DNA from: Verrucomicrobiota bacterium
GTDB taxonomy: Bacteria > Verrucomicrobiota > Verrucomicrobiia > Limisphaerales > BJHT01
NCBI GenBank assembly: GCA_014193395.1
Contig: BJHT01000023.1
Coordinates: 1-41,761 of the forward strand
Length of the DNA stretch: 41,761 nucleotides
Direction: 5' to 3'
Notes under the pieces: model-generated
The model's database searches: none
What the model was told of the DNA's origin: nothing
The model's input: the letters and a program-made list of their open reading frames with translations, nothing else
Program-made: the position numbers and the translations under genes
Shown here: in pieces, positions 10,635 to 18,632 of the stretch
Layout: each line of letters starts with the position of its first letter
How positions within the stretch are numbered: position 1 is the stretch's first letter

Positions 10635-11906
10635 TTATTTTTCCACGGTTCCGCCGGAGAGTTGCCCGGCGGCCTCGCCCGGAGTGGTGAGGCGTTCCTC
10701 GCGGGTCCGCAGATTGCGGAGCCGCACTTGTAGATCGGCGCCGCCGCCGGACGCCTCGAGGCGCGCCGTCCATTGCGCGTCCAGTTCCAGCGCGCGCTTG
10801 AACTGCTTGTCCGGCTTCATCGCCGTGAAGGAATACTCTACCGTGCGCCCCGCCTCGCGGAGGCGCTGGACGAGTTGGAGTGACGGCCCGCGCAGCGCCT
10901 CGTCCTCGATGAGCACGTAGGCTTCGACGGTGGCGCGGAACTTCGGCAGCAGCCCGCGGCTCTTGAGCAATTCGAGCAGCACCACATCGCCCATCCCAAA
11001 GCCGAGTGCGGGCAGGTCCACCTTCCCGCCTGAGATCACCTTGATGAGATTGTTGTAGCGCCCGCCGCCGGCGATGGCGCGAAACTCGCCCTTCTTGTCA
11101 AACGCCTCGAACACCGTGCCCGTGTAATAGGCGAGGCCGCGGATGACATTGTAGTCAATCTTCACAAAACCCCCGAGACCGCGCGCGGCGAGGTTGTCGA
11201 GCACGCGTTGCAAATCGGCCGTGGGCACGCCTGCCGCGATGAATTCCTTCACCTCCGCCAGCGAAAAACCAAGCGCCGCGAGCCGCGTCTCGCTCTCGCG
11301 CTGATCCTCGCGTTCGAGCTTGTCGATGATCTGGTAAAACTCGTACGCCCGCGCCTCGTCGCTGCACCGGCGCGCGAAGAATTGCTGCCACGCGTCGCGG
11401 CTGCTGAGCCGGATGACGAAATCTTCCGCGGTGAGTTTGAGCGCGCGCAGCGAGTCGATCAGCAGCGCGATCAACTCCGCGTCCGCCGCCGGATCGGTCT
11501 CGCCGAAGATGTCGCAGTTGAGCTGGAAATGTTCGCGCAGGCGGCCCTTCTGCTGGCGTTCGTAGCGGAAGAGCTGCGGGATGGCGAACCACTTGATCGG
11601 CTTTTTGTAACTGCGGTCGTGCGCGGCGACCATGCGCGCGAGGGTCGGCGTCATCTCGGGCCGCAGCGCCACCTCGCGGTTGCCTTTGTCCTTGAAATTG
11701 TAGAGCTGGCCGACGATCTCCGCGCCGCTCTTGGCGATGTAGAGTTCGAGCGTTTCCAGCGGCGGCCCGTCGTATTCGCGGAAGCCATAACGGCGCGCGA
11801 CGGCCTTCCAGGTGTCAAAAATGTAGGTGCGCGCGTCGGCGCTCCAGGCGTCGGGCGTCGGCAGCGGCTCCGGGTAGAAGTCGCGAAATCCAGGCAATCG
11901 TTCCAT
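10635..11906 (-). CDS. hisS: Histidyl-tRNA synthetase
   Basis: A 423-residue class II aminoacyl-tRNA synthetase that charges tRNA-His. Seen: L-R-P-E-M-T (81-86), motif 2 F-R-Y-E-R-Q-Q-K-G-R-L-R-E-H-F-Q (113-128) and the HisRS-specific R-G-L-A-Y-Y-T-G-T-V-F-E (about 257-268), in which the usual Asp after R-G-L is Ala. The region matching motif 3 reads G-F-G-M-G-D-V-V-L-L (about 300), without the arginine of the usual G-x-E-R-L. An anticodon-binding domain follows. The start is the ATG giving M-E-R-L-P-G-F-R-D-F, with GGGAG about 9 bases upstream. The open frame extends 36 bases further but adds nothing typical. Confidence 0.92.
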   Translation of the reverse strand: MERLPGFRDFYPEPLPTPDAWSADARTYIFDTWKAVARRYGFREYDGPPLETLELYIAKSGAEIVGQLYNFKDKGNREVALRPEMTPTLARMVAAHDRSYKKPIKWFAIPQLFRYERQQKGRLREHFQLNCDIFGETDPAADAELIALLIDSLRALKLTAEDFVIRLSSRDAWQQFFARRCSDEARAYEFYQIIDKLEREDQRESETRLAALGFSLAEVKEFIAAGVPTADLQRVLDNLAARGLGGFVKIDYNVIRGLAYYTGTVFEAFDKKGEFRAIAGGGRYNNLIKVISGGKVDLPALGFGMGDVVLLELLKSRGLLPKFRATVEAYVLIEDEALRGPSLQLVQRLREAGRTVEYSFTAMKPDKQFKRALELDAQWTARLEASGGGADLQVRLRNLRTREERLTTPGEAAGQLSGGTVEK

Positions 11907-12305
11907 GTGTGAAAACTCCCGCGTGCCGGCGCAGCGTCGCACTCAGCGAACACCCGCGGCGGTCAGGCGGCGGGAGGTTGTAATCGAATCGGGCGGTGGG
12001 AAGGAAACAAAAAGGCGCTCGCCGATCGCCAACGCGCGCATCGCCGAATGAGCGCGATGGGGAGGTTTCCATTCCAGAGCACGCCGGGATCTTCCTTCTG
12101 GCTACCGGGCCTGTTGACGTTTCAATGACGCCGTCGGGGGCTTTTCATAAATCGCCCGGAACGATGATCAACAAACCGGAACCGGCGAATCAGGCTGGCC
12201 TTCGCCTGCCCAGTTTCCGGCGCTGCCTGACTTCAATGCGCGTGCGGCCGCGGTTAGGCGCAGTGCCCGTTCACAAACTAGTGAGCCCTCCAACCCTTCC
12301 AGCCA
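11907..12305. other. Intergenic region between moaE and hisS
   Basis: About 400 bp upstream of hisS with no gene I can support. I find no strong inverted repeat here, unlike most other gaps in the window. The hisS leader and promoter must lie in it. The open frames crossing it are GC artefacts without family signatures. Confidence 0.4.
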
Positions 12306-12707
12306 TCACCCCTCCGTCGCCACAATCCCCCGCTTCCAAATGGTCACCTTTGCCTTCATTTCCTCGATCAAGAACTGGCACGCGGCGAATGCCTCGCCCC
12401 GATGCGGCGCGATCACCTCTACCCACAGCGACGCCTCGTTCACCTTCACGAAACCGATGCGATGCACCACGCGCACCGACTCCACCGGCCACCGCTGCGC
12501 CACCGCGTCGAAGATCAGTTGAAACTGATGCTCGGCCATCGCGCGAAACGCCTCGTAGTCGATCCCCTTCAGCGCCCGCTCGCCTTCCATCTCCCGCACC
12601 ACGCCGGCGAAATAAACGGCTGCGCCCATACCCGACGACATCCGCCGCGCCGCCACCAATCGGGCCTCGTCAATCGGTTCCGCTGAAATGGCCAGCTCAC
12701 GTTTCAT
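12306..12707 (-). CDS. moaE: Molybdopterin synthase catalytic subunit MoaE
   Basis: A 133-residue large subunit of molybdopterin synthase, which inserts sulfur from MoaD thiocarboxylate into precursor Z. Recognised by G-A-A-V-Y-F-A-G-V-V-R, the central Y-E-A-F, the H-R-I-G segment, V-E-V-I-A-P-H-R and the C-terminal K-A-K-V-T-I-W-K-R. Both active-site lysines appear to be present. The residue after W-K-R is Gly, where the family usually has Glu (W-K-K/R-E), and the protein ends nine residues after W-K-R, short for the family. moaD lies about 380 bp upstream on the same strand, separated by a repeat element. Confidence 0.88.
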   Translation of the reverse strand: MKRELAISAEPIDEARLVAARRMSSGMGAAVYFAGVVREMEGERALKGIDYEAFRAMAEHQFQLIFDAVAQRWPVESVRVVHRIGFVKVNEASLWVEVIAPHRGEAFAACQFLIEEMKAKVTIWKRGIVATEG

Positions 12708-13088
12708 TTTTGGAACAAGCTCGGAATATCATCCGCGCGGGAACGCCGTGACCGGATGGGCTTTGGCTTTGGAGTGCGGTGACTTGTCACCGCTTTTCCG
12801 AGGCGACTTGTCGCCGTCGAACTGCGGTAGGCGTCGGTGCGCAATGGGGGCGTCAGGGCTCGCGCCAGCGCGGGCGTGTGCGCCTGTTCGGACGCGTATG
12901 AAACTCCGACGGCGACAAGTCGCCTGCGCGAAAGCGGTGCCAAGTTACCGCACTCCATAACGGGTCGTCGCCGAAATTTCGCGCAACTTGCGCCAATGGT
13001 GGAGCGTAATAAGCGCGGGAAAAACACGGAGCGGAAAGGGGATTCAGCAGGTTTCATTACTCGTTCTCCATCCGTAACCAAAGCGAGG
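12708..13088. other. Intergenic region between moaD and moaE
   Basis: No gene. Mostly occupied by the long nested inverted repeat at 12771-12956. The part 12957-13088 shows nothing I can name. A 380-bp gap between two genes for subunits of one enzyme is unusual and looks caused by element insertion. Confidence 0.5.
12771..12956. repeat. Inverted repeat family F, nested palindromes
   Basis: Arms 12771-12819 and 12907-12956 are inverted copies of each other, about 49-50 nt with roughly 44 matches. Each arm contains its own mini-palindromes: left arm GGTGACTTGTCACC at 12778-12791 and GGCGACTTGTCGCC at 12802-12815; right arm GGCGACAAGTCGCC at 12911-12924. The 87-nt interior is GC-rich with no gene. 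The hierarchical structure resembles other elements in this window. Confidence 0.85.
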
Positions 13089-13334
13089 TCATCCCCCTTG
13101 CACCGGCGGAAACACCGACACCTCGTCCCCCTCGCGCAGCGCCTGATCCTTCGGCGCGTACTCAACGCCCACTGCGACCAGCGTGGATTTTTCCGCGCCC
13201 CGCAGCTTCGGAAACCGCTCCGCCAGCGCCGTCAGCAGCTCCGCCACCGTCGCCCCCTCGGGCAGCGACTCGCTCGTCGCCGACGTGCCGGTCAACTGCT
13301 TGAAATACGAAAAAAACTGGACGTGTACATTCAT
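13089..13334 (-). CDS. moaD: Molybdopterin synthase sulfur carrier MoaD
   Basis: An 81-residue ubiquitin-like sulfur carrier for molybdenum cofactor synthesis. Key signs: N-terminal V-H-V-Q-F-F-S-Y-F-K-Q-L-T-G, the V-A-E-L-L-T-A-L helix, the segment G-D-E-V-S-V-F-P-P-V, and a terminal Gly-Gly on which the thiocarboxylate is built. The start is the ATG at 13334, five bases after the hpt stop, which gives a normal family length; the longer frame into hpt is a shadow. It should work with the MoaE encoded downstream. Confidence 0.9.
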   Translation of the reverse strand: MNVHVQFFSYFKQLTGTSATSESLPEGATVAELLTALAERFPKLRGAEKSTLVAVGVEYAPKDQALREGDEVSVFPPVQGG

Positions 13335-13339
13335 GATCT

Positions 13340-13933
13340 TCAGTCCGCCGCGGGCAGATACATCCGCTCGTGCAACACGCCGACGAACGGCAGGTTCCGA
13401 TACCGCTCCGCATAGTCCAGCCCGTAGCCGATCACGAAGAGGTCGGGAATCTCGAAGCCCGCGTAATTCGCGCGCACGGCCTCGACCCGGCGCGACGGCT
13501 TGTCCAGCAGCACGCACGTTTTGATGCGTCGCGGCTTGAGTTCGCGCAGTTTCGCCAGCACCGACGCGAGCGTCTTGCCCGTGTCGAGAATGTCATCCAC
13601 CAGCAGCACGTCGCGCCCGCGCACGTCCAGCCGCAGCTCCTTGGTGTAAAACAATTCGCGCGCCGACGTGCCCTCGCGATAGCTCGAGACGCCCATGAAA
13701 TCGAGGCGCAGCGGCAGGTTCAAATGCCGGATCAAGTCCGCCAGAAACATCACCGTCCCGTTCAGCAGCGACACCACCACGAAGTCCCGCCCCTGAAAAT
13801 CCCGCTCGATCTCCCGCGCCAGCTCGCGCACCCGCCGTGCAATCTGCACCCGCGTGATGAGCACGCCGCGCACCTCTTCGCGCAGCCGTGCCGGCACGCG
13901 CGTCGAGGGCTGGAGCACAGGCTTGGGAATCAT
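13340..13933 (-). CDS. hpt: Hypoxanthine phosphoribosyltransferase
   Basis: A 197-residue purine salvage enzyme that joins hypoxanthine or guanine to PRPP. The PRPP-binding motif V-L-L-V-D-D-I-L-D-T-G-K-T lies at about residues 109-121. The PPi loop region L-N-G-T is at 57-60. V-S-S-Y and L-F-Y-T-K-E-L are typical of the flexible loop, and V-I-G-Y-G-L-D-Y-A-E-R-Y-R-N-L closes the base-binding site. The N-terminus has about 20 extra residues before the fold. moaD follows after five bases, so the two are almost surely cotranscribed. Confidence 0.93.
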   Translation of the reverse strand: MIPKPVLQPSTRVPARLREEVRGVLITRVQIARRVRELAREIERDFQGRDFVVVSLLNGTVMFLADLIRHLNLPLRLDFMGVSSYREGTSARELFYTKELRLDVRGRDVLLVDDILDTGKTLASVLAKLRELKPRRIKTCVLLDKPSRRVEAVRANYAGFEIPDLFVIGYGLDYAERYRNLPFVGVLHERMYLPAAD

Positions 13934-13970
13934 GATGCGTCAGGTTGAACGGAGGAAAAACTCCGCGCCC

Positions 13971-14040
13971 GTAGCCGCCGACGTGAGGAGGCGGATCGGT
14001 CGTGCGACGGAGCCGTCCGCCTCCTCACGTCGGCGGCTAC
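13971..14040. repeat. Inverted repeat family A with perfect 25-bp arms
   Basis: Positions 13971-13995 and 14016-14040 are exact reverse complements around a 20-nt loop. Single arms of the same sequence occur at 193-217 and, with one change, at 14226-14250. Confidence 0.92.
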
Positions 14041-14345
14041 GCCGCGTCCTGGTACCGCAGGCGTCTCGCCTGCGAGTTCGCGGGGCGTCTCGCCCCGAGT
14101 CGAAAGGCGCACAGGAGCGGGGCAGCGGCGTTTGGGGCAAAGGAATGGAGGCAAAGGAATGGGGAGGGGAAAACTTTTAGTCTTCATTCCTTTGCCTCCA
14201 TTCCTTTGCCAAATCGAAAGAGCCGTCCGCCTCCTCGCGTCGGCGGCTACGCCGCGTCCTGGTACCGCAGGCGTCTCGCCTGCGAGTTCGGGCGGCGTCT
14301 CGCCGCCCGTACCGACTCGGGCCGAGACGCCTGCGGTGCGTAGCC
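14011..14345. repeat. Direct 70-bp repeats with GGCG-TCT-CGCC hairpins
   Basis: The 70 bp at 14011-14080 recur at 14221-14290 with a single change. Both carry the hairpin CGCAGGCG-TCT-CGCCTGCG. Each is followed directly by another hairpin with the same TCT loop but a different stem: CGGGGCG/CGCCCCG at 14081-14097 and GGCGGCG/CGCCGCC at 14291-14307. The stems differ by two complementary base-pair swaps. Confidence 0.85.
14136..14210. repeat. Inverted repeat family B, copy 2
   Basis: Arms 14136-14161 and 14185-14210 are perfectly complementary over 26 nt around a 23-nt loop. Each arm is two tandem units of GGCAAAGGAATGG. It matches the copies at 3536 and 20293. Confidence 0.92.
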
Positions 14346-14414
14346 TCAGTGTCGCCTCGCCGTCCGCTCTCCGTGTTCACTCCGGGTTTCATCTGCGACT
14401 GAGAAAAATCCGCC

Positions 14415-14795
14415 TCAGATGTGCTTCGAGTCCCCGTGATCCTTGGCCGTGTAGCCCGTCTCCTGCCGTTTGAAATTCACCTCGTTCTTCTTCACATACG
14501 CGGCAAACACGTCGTCCGCGCTCATCCCCAGCACCTGCGCCATGCTGATGAGAAAGTGGAACAAATCCACGACCTCCACCCGTGCGTTCTGCTCGTCGAA
14601 CTTCTGGTATTTCGCCCACCACTTCCACGGCACGCTGTCCGTCAGTTCCGCCAGCTCCTGCCCCATTGCGCGGCAGTAGTTCAAAATCCACTTGGTCTTC
14701 TCCTCCTCCGTCAGCGTGTCCGTGTGGACGCCGATGCGCGCATTGAGCGCTTGTTGCATCCGAAAAAGTTCACGCAGTTGGTCGGGATTGTTCAT
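14415..14795 (-). CDS. All-alpha dUTPase-like NTP pyrophosphohydrolase
   Basis: A 126-residue protein resembling dimeric all-alpha dUTPases (dUTPase_2/MazG superfamily), which hydrolyse dUTP to dUMP and PPi and keep uracil out of DNA. The Mg2+-binding acidic pairs are E47-x-x-E50 and E74-x-x-D77, and W57-K-W-W follows the first pair. The segment Y-V-K-K-N-E-V-N-F-K-R-Q-E-T-G-Y at 100-115 is close to the dimeric dUTPase signature. The start is the ATG at 14795 giving M-N-N-P-D-Q-L; longer frames add only Arg-rich sequence. Another NTP substrate within the superfamily is possible. Confidence 0.8.
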   Translation of the reverse strand: MNNPDQLRELFRMQQALNARIGVHTDTLTEEEKTKWILNYCRAMGQELAELTDSVPWKWWAKYQKFDEQNARVEVVDLFHFLISMAQVLGMSADDVFAAYVKKNEVNFKRQETGYTAKDHGDSKHI

Positions 14796-14875
14796 GCGCG
14801 ATGGGATTACCCGCCGCCCGCTCCGGTGGGAAGGCAAAAGGCGCGGGCAACGGCCGGGCGCGGCGCGCGCGGGAG

Positions 14876-16846
14876 CTACGGTTCGTACACCAACACGTCA
14901 TCCACCAGCAGTTCCGCGCCTGCCGGAACAAAGATGCGCAACTCGTCGAGCGCCGACGGTGCCGTCGCGGCGTCGGCCTGGTCGCGCGCGGAGAAGGTCA
15001 GATTCAATTCCTCCCAACGGCCGCTCGGCAAATCGTTGAGTTGCTTCGTGAGGGTTGCGCCGGATCGGCTGTTGGCCAGGACCAGTTTCAACGAGCTGCC
15101 GTTGCTCAGGTGATAGCGCAGTCGCAGGGCGGTCGTGTCGCCAATCGGCCGCAGGCCGCGAAAGGAAATGCGCAGCCACGGAGCGCCCGTTTCGGGATGG
15201 AGTCTCGACTTCGCCGCCTTCCATTTTCCGGGCGGTTGGTGCGGCACGATGTCGAAGTCGCCGGGCCATTCCACCCCTTGTTTACCGGTGTCGAACCAAC
15301 CGGTGAAGACGAAGCGCTTGGGAAACGGGCGCGCTTCGCCGGCGGGCGCGGCATCATACAGCACCACATCGTCCACGCTGACCTGCGCGGTGGGCGAAAC
15401 GTAGAACTGAATGTCATCGATCCGTTCATCGACCGCGAGCGCGCCCCCCGTGCCATCCGGGCGGCGCATCTGCGTCATGTCCACCGTTCCGTGCTCCCAG
15501 CGATCCTGCGGCAGGCCGGACACCGACAGATACCGATGATAGCCCTTGCTCAAACTGTAGAGCTGGACCCGCAAGGTGTCGGTGCCGTGGAGCCGATAGC
15601 GAAAACTCAACCGCGTGTTCTCGCCCATCGGCGGTCCGGGGACGGGATTGAAAACCACGGCGGGATACATGGATTTCAAATCGCCCTGCCGATCATCGAA
15701 ATCCAGCGTCAGCACGCTGCGAAACGCGCGCCGGCCGGGCGGTGGCACACCGTTCGTTTCCAAGCGACCGCTCAACCACCAGCGCTTTTCAATGTCCGTT
15801 TCGTAGTCTTCAAACGTGTGGACTTGCCGCGGCAGATTTCCCTGCGGGACCAGCGTCGTGTGGTTTTGCAGCGCGCGCGGCTGCGTGCGTTCCCCGTGCG
15901 CGGCGATGCGATCCACGGCCCACGCGACAAACTCCTCACTCTTCAACGCCCGCGCCACCCGTGCGTTGGCCGCTCCGGGAATCACCGCGGTGACGCCGCT
16001 GGCTTCCACGGCGAGTCGTTGCTCGTCGAATTCGAAAAAACGATCCGGCAGCACCGCCGCCGCGACGGCCACGGCGTCGAACAGCGCCGGAGTCTCGTCA
16101 TCCAGCAATTGGAACATCGTTTCGATTTGCTGCGTGAGCAGGGTCTGGGCGGCGAACAAACGGTCACGCTGTGGCACGGACAATTTCACCTGCGCGGTCG
16201 CGTCGAGCGGCACGACGACGAGCGGCACACCGGCTGCGAACACCGCTTTCGCCGCCGCAACATCCGCCTTGATATTCCACTCCGCCGCCACCGGTGGCCG
16301 GCCGTTGTAACCGACCCTGATCGCCCCGCCCATCACCACGATGCGGGCCAGCCACGGTTTGCAGTCGGGATGCGTTTCCAAAAGCTTGGCGAAATTGGTG
16401 AGCGGCCCCAGCGCCAGGAGCGTGTTGGCGTGGGGGCGTTGCACCAGCCGGCTGTAGAGCAACTCCACCGCGTCGGTGGCGACCGGCTTCGCGGTCCGGT
16501 TGAAGAGCACGGCCGGATGATAACGATACTGAAACAGCGGTCCGACTTTCTCCCCCGCATTCGCCGCGCGACTCCAGGCCGCCGGCACCTCGCGACGGTT
16601 GGCCATCGTGAGGAACCGGCACGCAATCCACGCGCGCGTTTCCGCATCGCCACCGCAGGTGGTCACACACCGCAGTTCGACTTCAGGACTGGCGACCAAC
16701 AGCGCGAGCGCCACAGTGTCATCGAGATAGCTGCCCACATCCGTATCAACCAACACCCGCAGCCGCTGCGGCTCCTGCGCGCGGATTCCACCGGCCAGCC
16801 AGCAGCACAAAACCGCGAGCACCAAGCCGGTTATTTTTCGCGACAT
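14876..16846 (-). CDS. Secreted nucleoside hydrolase with two C-terminal beta modules
   Basis: A 656-residue exported protein. Residues 1-22 form a signal peptide (M-S-R-K, hydrophobic core, likely cleavage after I-R-A). The inosine-uridine hydrolase domain covers about 28-320. It shows V-D-T-D-V-G-S-Y-L-D-D (Ca2+-binding aspartates), A-L-G-P-L-T-N-F-A and V-V-M-G-G-A, which are typical of enzymes cutting the N-glycosidic bond of nucleosides. Two similar modules of about 150 residues follow, ending V-D-D-V-V-L-Y-D and V-D-D-V-L-V-Y-E-P. They look like beta-sandwich binding domains. With hpt downstream on the same strand it could feed purine salvage from outside (inference). The start is the ATG at 16846 with AGGT upstream. 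Confidence 0.82.
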   Translation of the reverse strand: MSRKITGLVLAVLCCWLAGGIRAQEPQRLRVLVDTDVGSYLDDTVALALLVASPEVELRCVTTCGGDAETRAWIACRFLTMANRREVPAAWSRAANAGEKVGPLFQYRYHPAVLFNRTAKPVATDAVELLYSRLVQRPHANTLLALGPLTNFAKLLETHPDCKPWLARIVVMGGAIRVGYNGRPPVAAEWNIKADVAAAKAVFAAGVPLVVVPLDATAQVKLSVPQRDRLFAAQTLLTQQIETMFQLLDDETPALFDAVAVAAAVLPDRFFEFDEQRLAVEASGVTAVIPGAANARVARALKSEEFVAWAVDRIAAHGERTQPRALQNHTTLVPQGNLPRQVHTFEDYETDIEKRWWLSGRLETNGVPPPGRRAFRSVLTLDFDDRQGDLKSMYPAVVFNPVPGPPMGENTRLSFRYRLHGTDTLRVQLYSLSKGYHRYLSVSGLPQDRWEHGTVDMTQMRRPDGTGGALAVDERIDDIQFYVSPTAQVSVDDVVLYDAAPAGEARPFPKRFVFTGWFDTGKQGVEWPGDFDIVPHQPPGKWKAAKSRLHPETGAPWLRISFRGLRPIGDTTALRLRYHLSNGSSLKLVLANSRSGATLTKQLNDLPSGRWEELNLTFSARDQADAATAPSALDELRIFVPAGAELLVDDVLVYEP

Positions 16847-17814
16847 AAATTTACCTGAGGTTGTGACACAGCAGGGAACGAGCGGTGTTTTCGCCGCGCA
16901 GTTCCGCCACGGAGTCACAGATGGGAAACTGCTTTCGGGACACTCCGCGGTTCCGCCGGGTTTGCTTCTGCGCCGGAGTCACGTTGCTCGAATGATTGTG
17001 CGGGTTAATACCGTGAGCTGGATCGCTTGCCGATCACAAAGCGCGGCGGCGTGACCCGGTTGCGCGGTCGCACGAGAGTGTCCGGGCTTGGTGCTTGGCC
17101 GTCTCTCCGCAGCCGCAAAGGCCGAGCGGACCAGAGAGATACGAAGCGGGCCGGACGGCGGGCCGCAAACCGCGGAGCGCGGCTGTGCCCGACGCGGACC
17201 ATCCGCAGCGGCCCCGAAGCCGAGCGGGCTGCCGTTGAAATCAGCGACGTCCCCTGCGGCCAAGCCCCTACGACCGGTGCCGCGCGCACACCGCCGCGCT
17301 CCGAGAAAAATCCTCGCGGCAAGCGTGTATTTAAGATTGCACCAAGGTCCAGATCGGCCCGCCCCCTATTCGTTCCCTCCCATTCCCTTGCCCCAAATTT
17401 CCCTGCCCAACTCGGCTCTGCTCCTGAGCGGTTTCGTCCCTCGCCTGCAGCCAAATCACCGTAACCCAGATTTTTCACGCCGATCTTGTAGCGCAGGCTT
17501 CCAAGCCTGCTGTATCGCGGGATTCTAGACCCGCAACGCGTTCGGCAAGACCGACACCCGCCGACTTGGAAGTCGGCGACACAGCAGGTTTGGAAACCTG
17601 CGCTACAAGGGCGGGCGGCCTGTGCCCCGATGAGGTTATGAAATATCCGGGCTAAGTCGGTAGAGGCAGTCGGCAGCTTGTCCGCCCCTGACAGGCATGT
17701 GTTTCTGTGGTCTGATCTGGTTGTGTGAAAGTTTCCGATTGGGTGCTCCGCAAATCCATCTGTTAAGAGTTACAAAATGTTAACAGCGACTTACGCATGC
17801 TGGTTTGAATTTTC
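16847..17814. other. Long intergenic region (968 bp) with repeats
   Basis: No gene that I can support; the open frames at 17005-17528 on both strands have biased composition and no family signature. The part 17080-17330 is GC-rich and repeat-like. 17375-17420 weakly echoes the family B arms. 17485-17609 is the nested inverted repeat of family G. An AT-richer tract at 17755-17810 has a seven-base inverted repeat (CTGTTAA at 17760, TTAACAG at 17780) just past the reductase gene, without a T tract. The nucleoside hydrolase promoter should lie near 16850-17000. Confidence 0.5.
17485..17609. repeat. Inverted repeat family G, palindrome of palindromes
   Basis: Arms 17485-17513 and 17581-17609 pair at 27 of 29 positions. 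Each arm contains its own mini-palindrome, GCAGGCTTCCAAGCCTGC on the left and GCAGGTTTGGAAACCTGC on the right. The interior holds a further one around CCGACTTGGAAGTCGG (about 17561-17576). The two arm differences are a complementary pair within the mini-palindrome. Confidence 0.9.
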
Positions 17815-18570
17815 TCACCGCCAGTAAAGGTCGCGCTTCGATCGCCTTCGCTGGCTAGTTGTCGGTTGGCGGAGGGCGTGGAAGACGAGGAAGAGTTCGT
17901 CGCCGCGGCGGCGGCGGGAGTGGAGTTGGAATTGGGCGGCGGCGGCGAGGATCGGTGCGCCGAGGCCGTCGGCGAGGGTGGGGGCGGTGCGGCCGCCGAA
18001 GAGGCGCGGGCAGAGGGTGAGGTGGATTTCGTCCACGAGGTTTTCGCGGAAGAGGGCGTCGTTGAGTTCGCCGCCGCCTTCGCAGAGGAGGCGCTTCACG
18101 CCCCACTCGGAATGGAGCCAGCGGAGGGCGCGGGTGAAATTGATTTTCTTGTCACCGCAGATTTTCACGGTGTCGGCGGCGGCGCGGAGGGCGCGGAGAC
18201 GGTTGGCTCCGGCGTCGCGGGTGGTGAGGATGATCAGGGGGGAGAAGTGGTGGCGGAAGATTTCAGAGTCGAGATTCACACGACCACTGCCGCTGACGAT
18301 GATGCGAAGGTTGTACTCGGCGAGTCCGGCGCGCAGGCGTTGGCGACGGTATTTCGCGGCACCGGGACTGAGTTGGATTTCGGGTTGGGCATTGATGGTG
18401 CCGGCGCCGGTCATCACGGCGTCGGCGGTGGCGCGCAGGGCGTAGAGATGGGCGTGGTCGGCGGCGCTGCCGAACGAGGTGACGGCGCGGTTGGCGGTGG
18501 CGATCTTGGCGTCGGCGGTGAGGGCCATGTTGATGGCGACGACGGGGCGCGGCGGGGCAGGGGAGGGCAT
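17815..18570 (-). CDS. Stand-alone RibD C-terminal reductase domain protein
   Basis: A 251-residue protein of the RibD_C/DHFR-like fold. In riboflavin synthesis this domain reduces the ribosylamino-pyrimidinone using NADPH. Seen: V-A-I-N-M-A-L-T-A-D-A-K-I-A, the G-S-A-A-D-H segment, R-A-T-A-D-A-V-M-T-G-A-G-T near residue 50-60, and C-E-G-G-G-E-L-N-D-A-L-F with L-V-D-E-I-H-L-T-L-C-P in the C-terminal half. The N-terminal deaminase domain of bifunctional RibD is absent, so it acts either with a separate deaminase or on another pteridine-like substrate. The start is the ATG at 18570; the frame upstream translates a repeat element. Confidence 0.8.
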   Translation of the reverse strand: MPSPAPPRPVVAINMALTADAKIATANRAVTSFGSAADHAHLYALRATADAVMTGAGTINAQPEIQLSPGAAKYRRQRLRAGLAEYNLRIIVSGSGRVNLDSEIFRHHFSPLIILTTRDAGANRLRALRAAADTVKICGDKKINFTRALRWLHSEWGVKRLLCEGGGELNDALFRENLVDEIHLTLCPRLFGGRTAPTLADGLGAPILAAAAQFQLHSRRRRGDELFLVFHALRQPTTSQRRRSKRDLYWR

Positions 18571-18632
18571 GGGATTAGTGCGGGAGGGGGTTTCTTTGAA
18601 CCACGGATGGACGCAGATGAACGCGGATGGGA

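Larger units (their letters stand above)
13934..14414. other. Intergenic repeat cluster between hpt and the dUTPase gene
   Basis: No gene. The stretch is packed with three kinds of hairpin, listed separately: a 25-bp perfect inverted repeat (13971-14040), short hairpins with a GGCG-TCT-CGCC core (14056-14074, 14081-14097, 14291-14307), and family B copy 2 (14136-14210). Positions 14011-14080 and 14221-14290 are a 70-bp direct repeat with 69 identities. Confidence 0.7.

Noticed and set aside
11996..12751. A 251-codon plus-strand frame over moaE and its flank
   Set aside because: Pro/Arg/Ser-rich and antisense to the clear moaE gene.
17005..17528. Several open frames of 94-157 codons on both strands
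   Set aside because: Arg/Pro/Ala-rich, overlapping on both strands and lying in repeat-like DNA without homology signs.
17760..17786. Seven-base inverted repeat after the reductase gene as a terminator
   Set aside because: The stem is short, the loop is 13 nt and there is no T tract on either strand.
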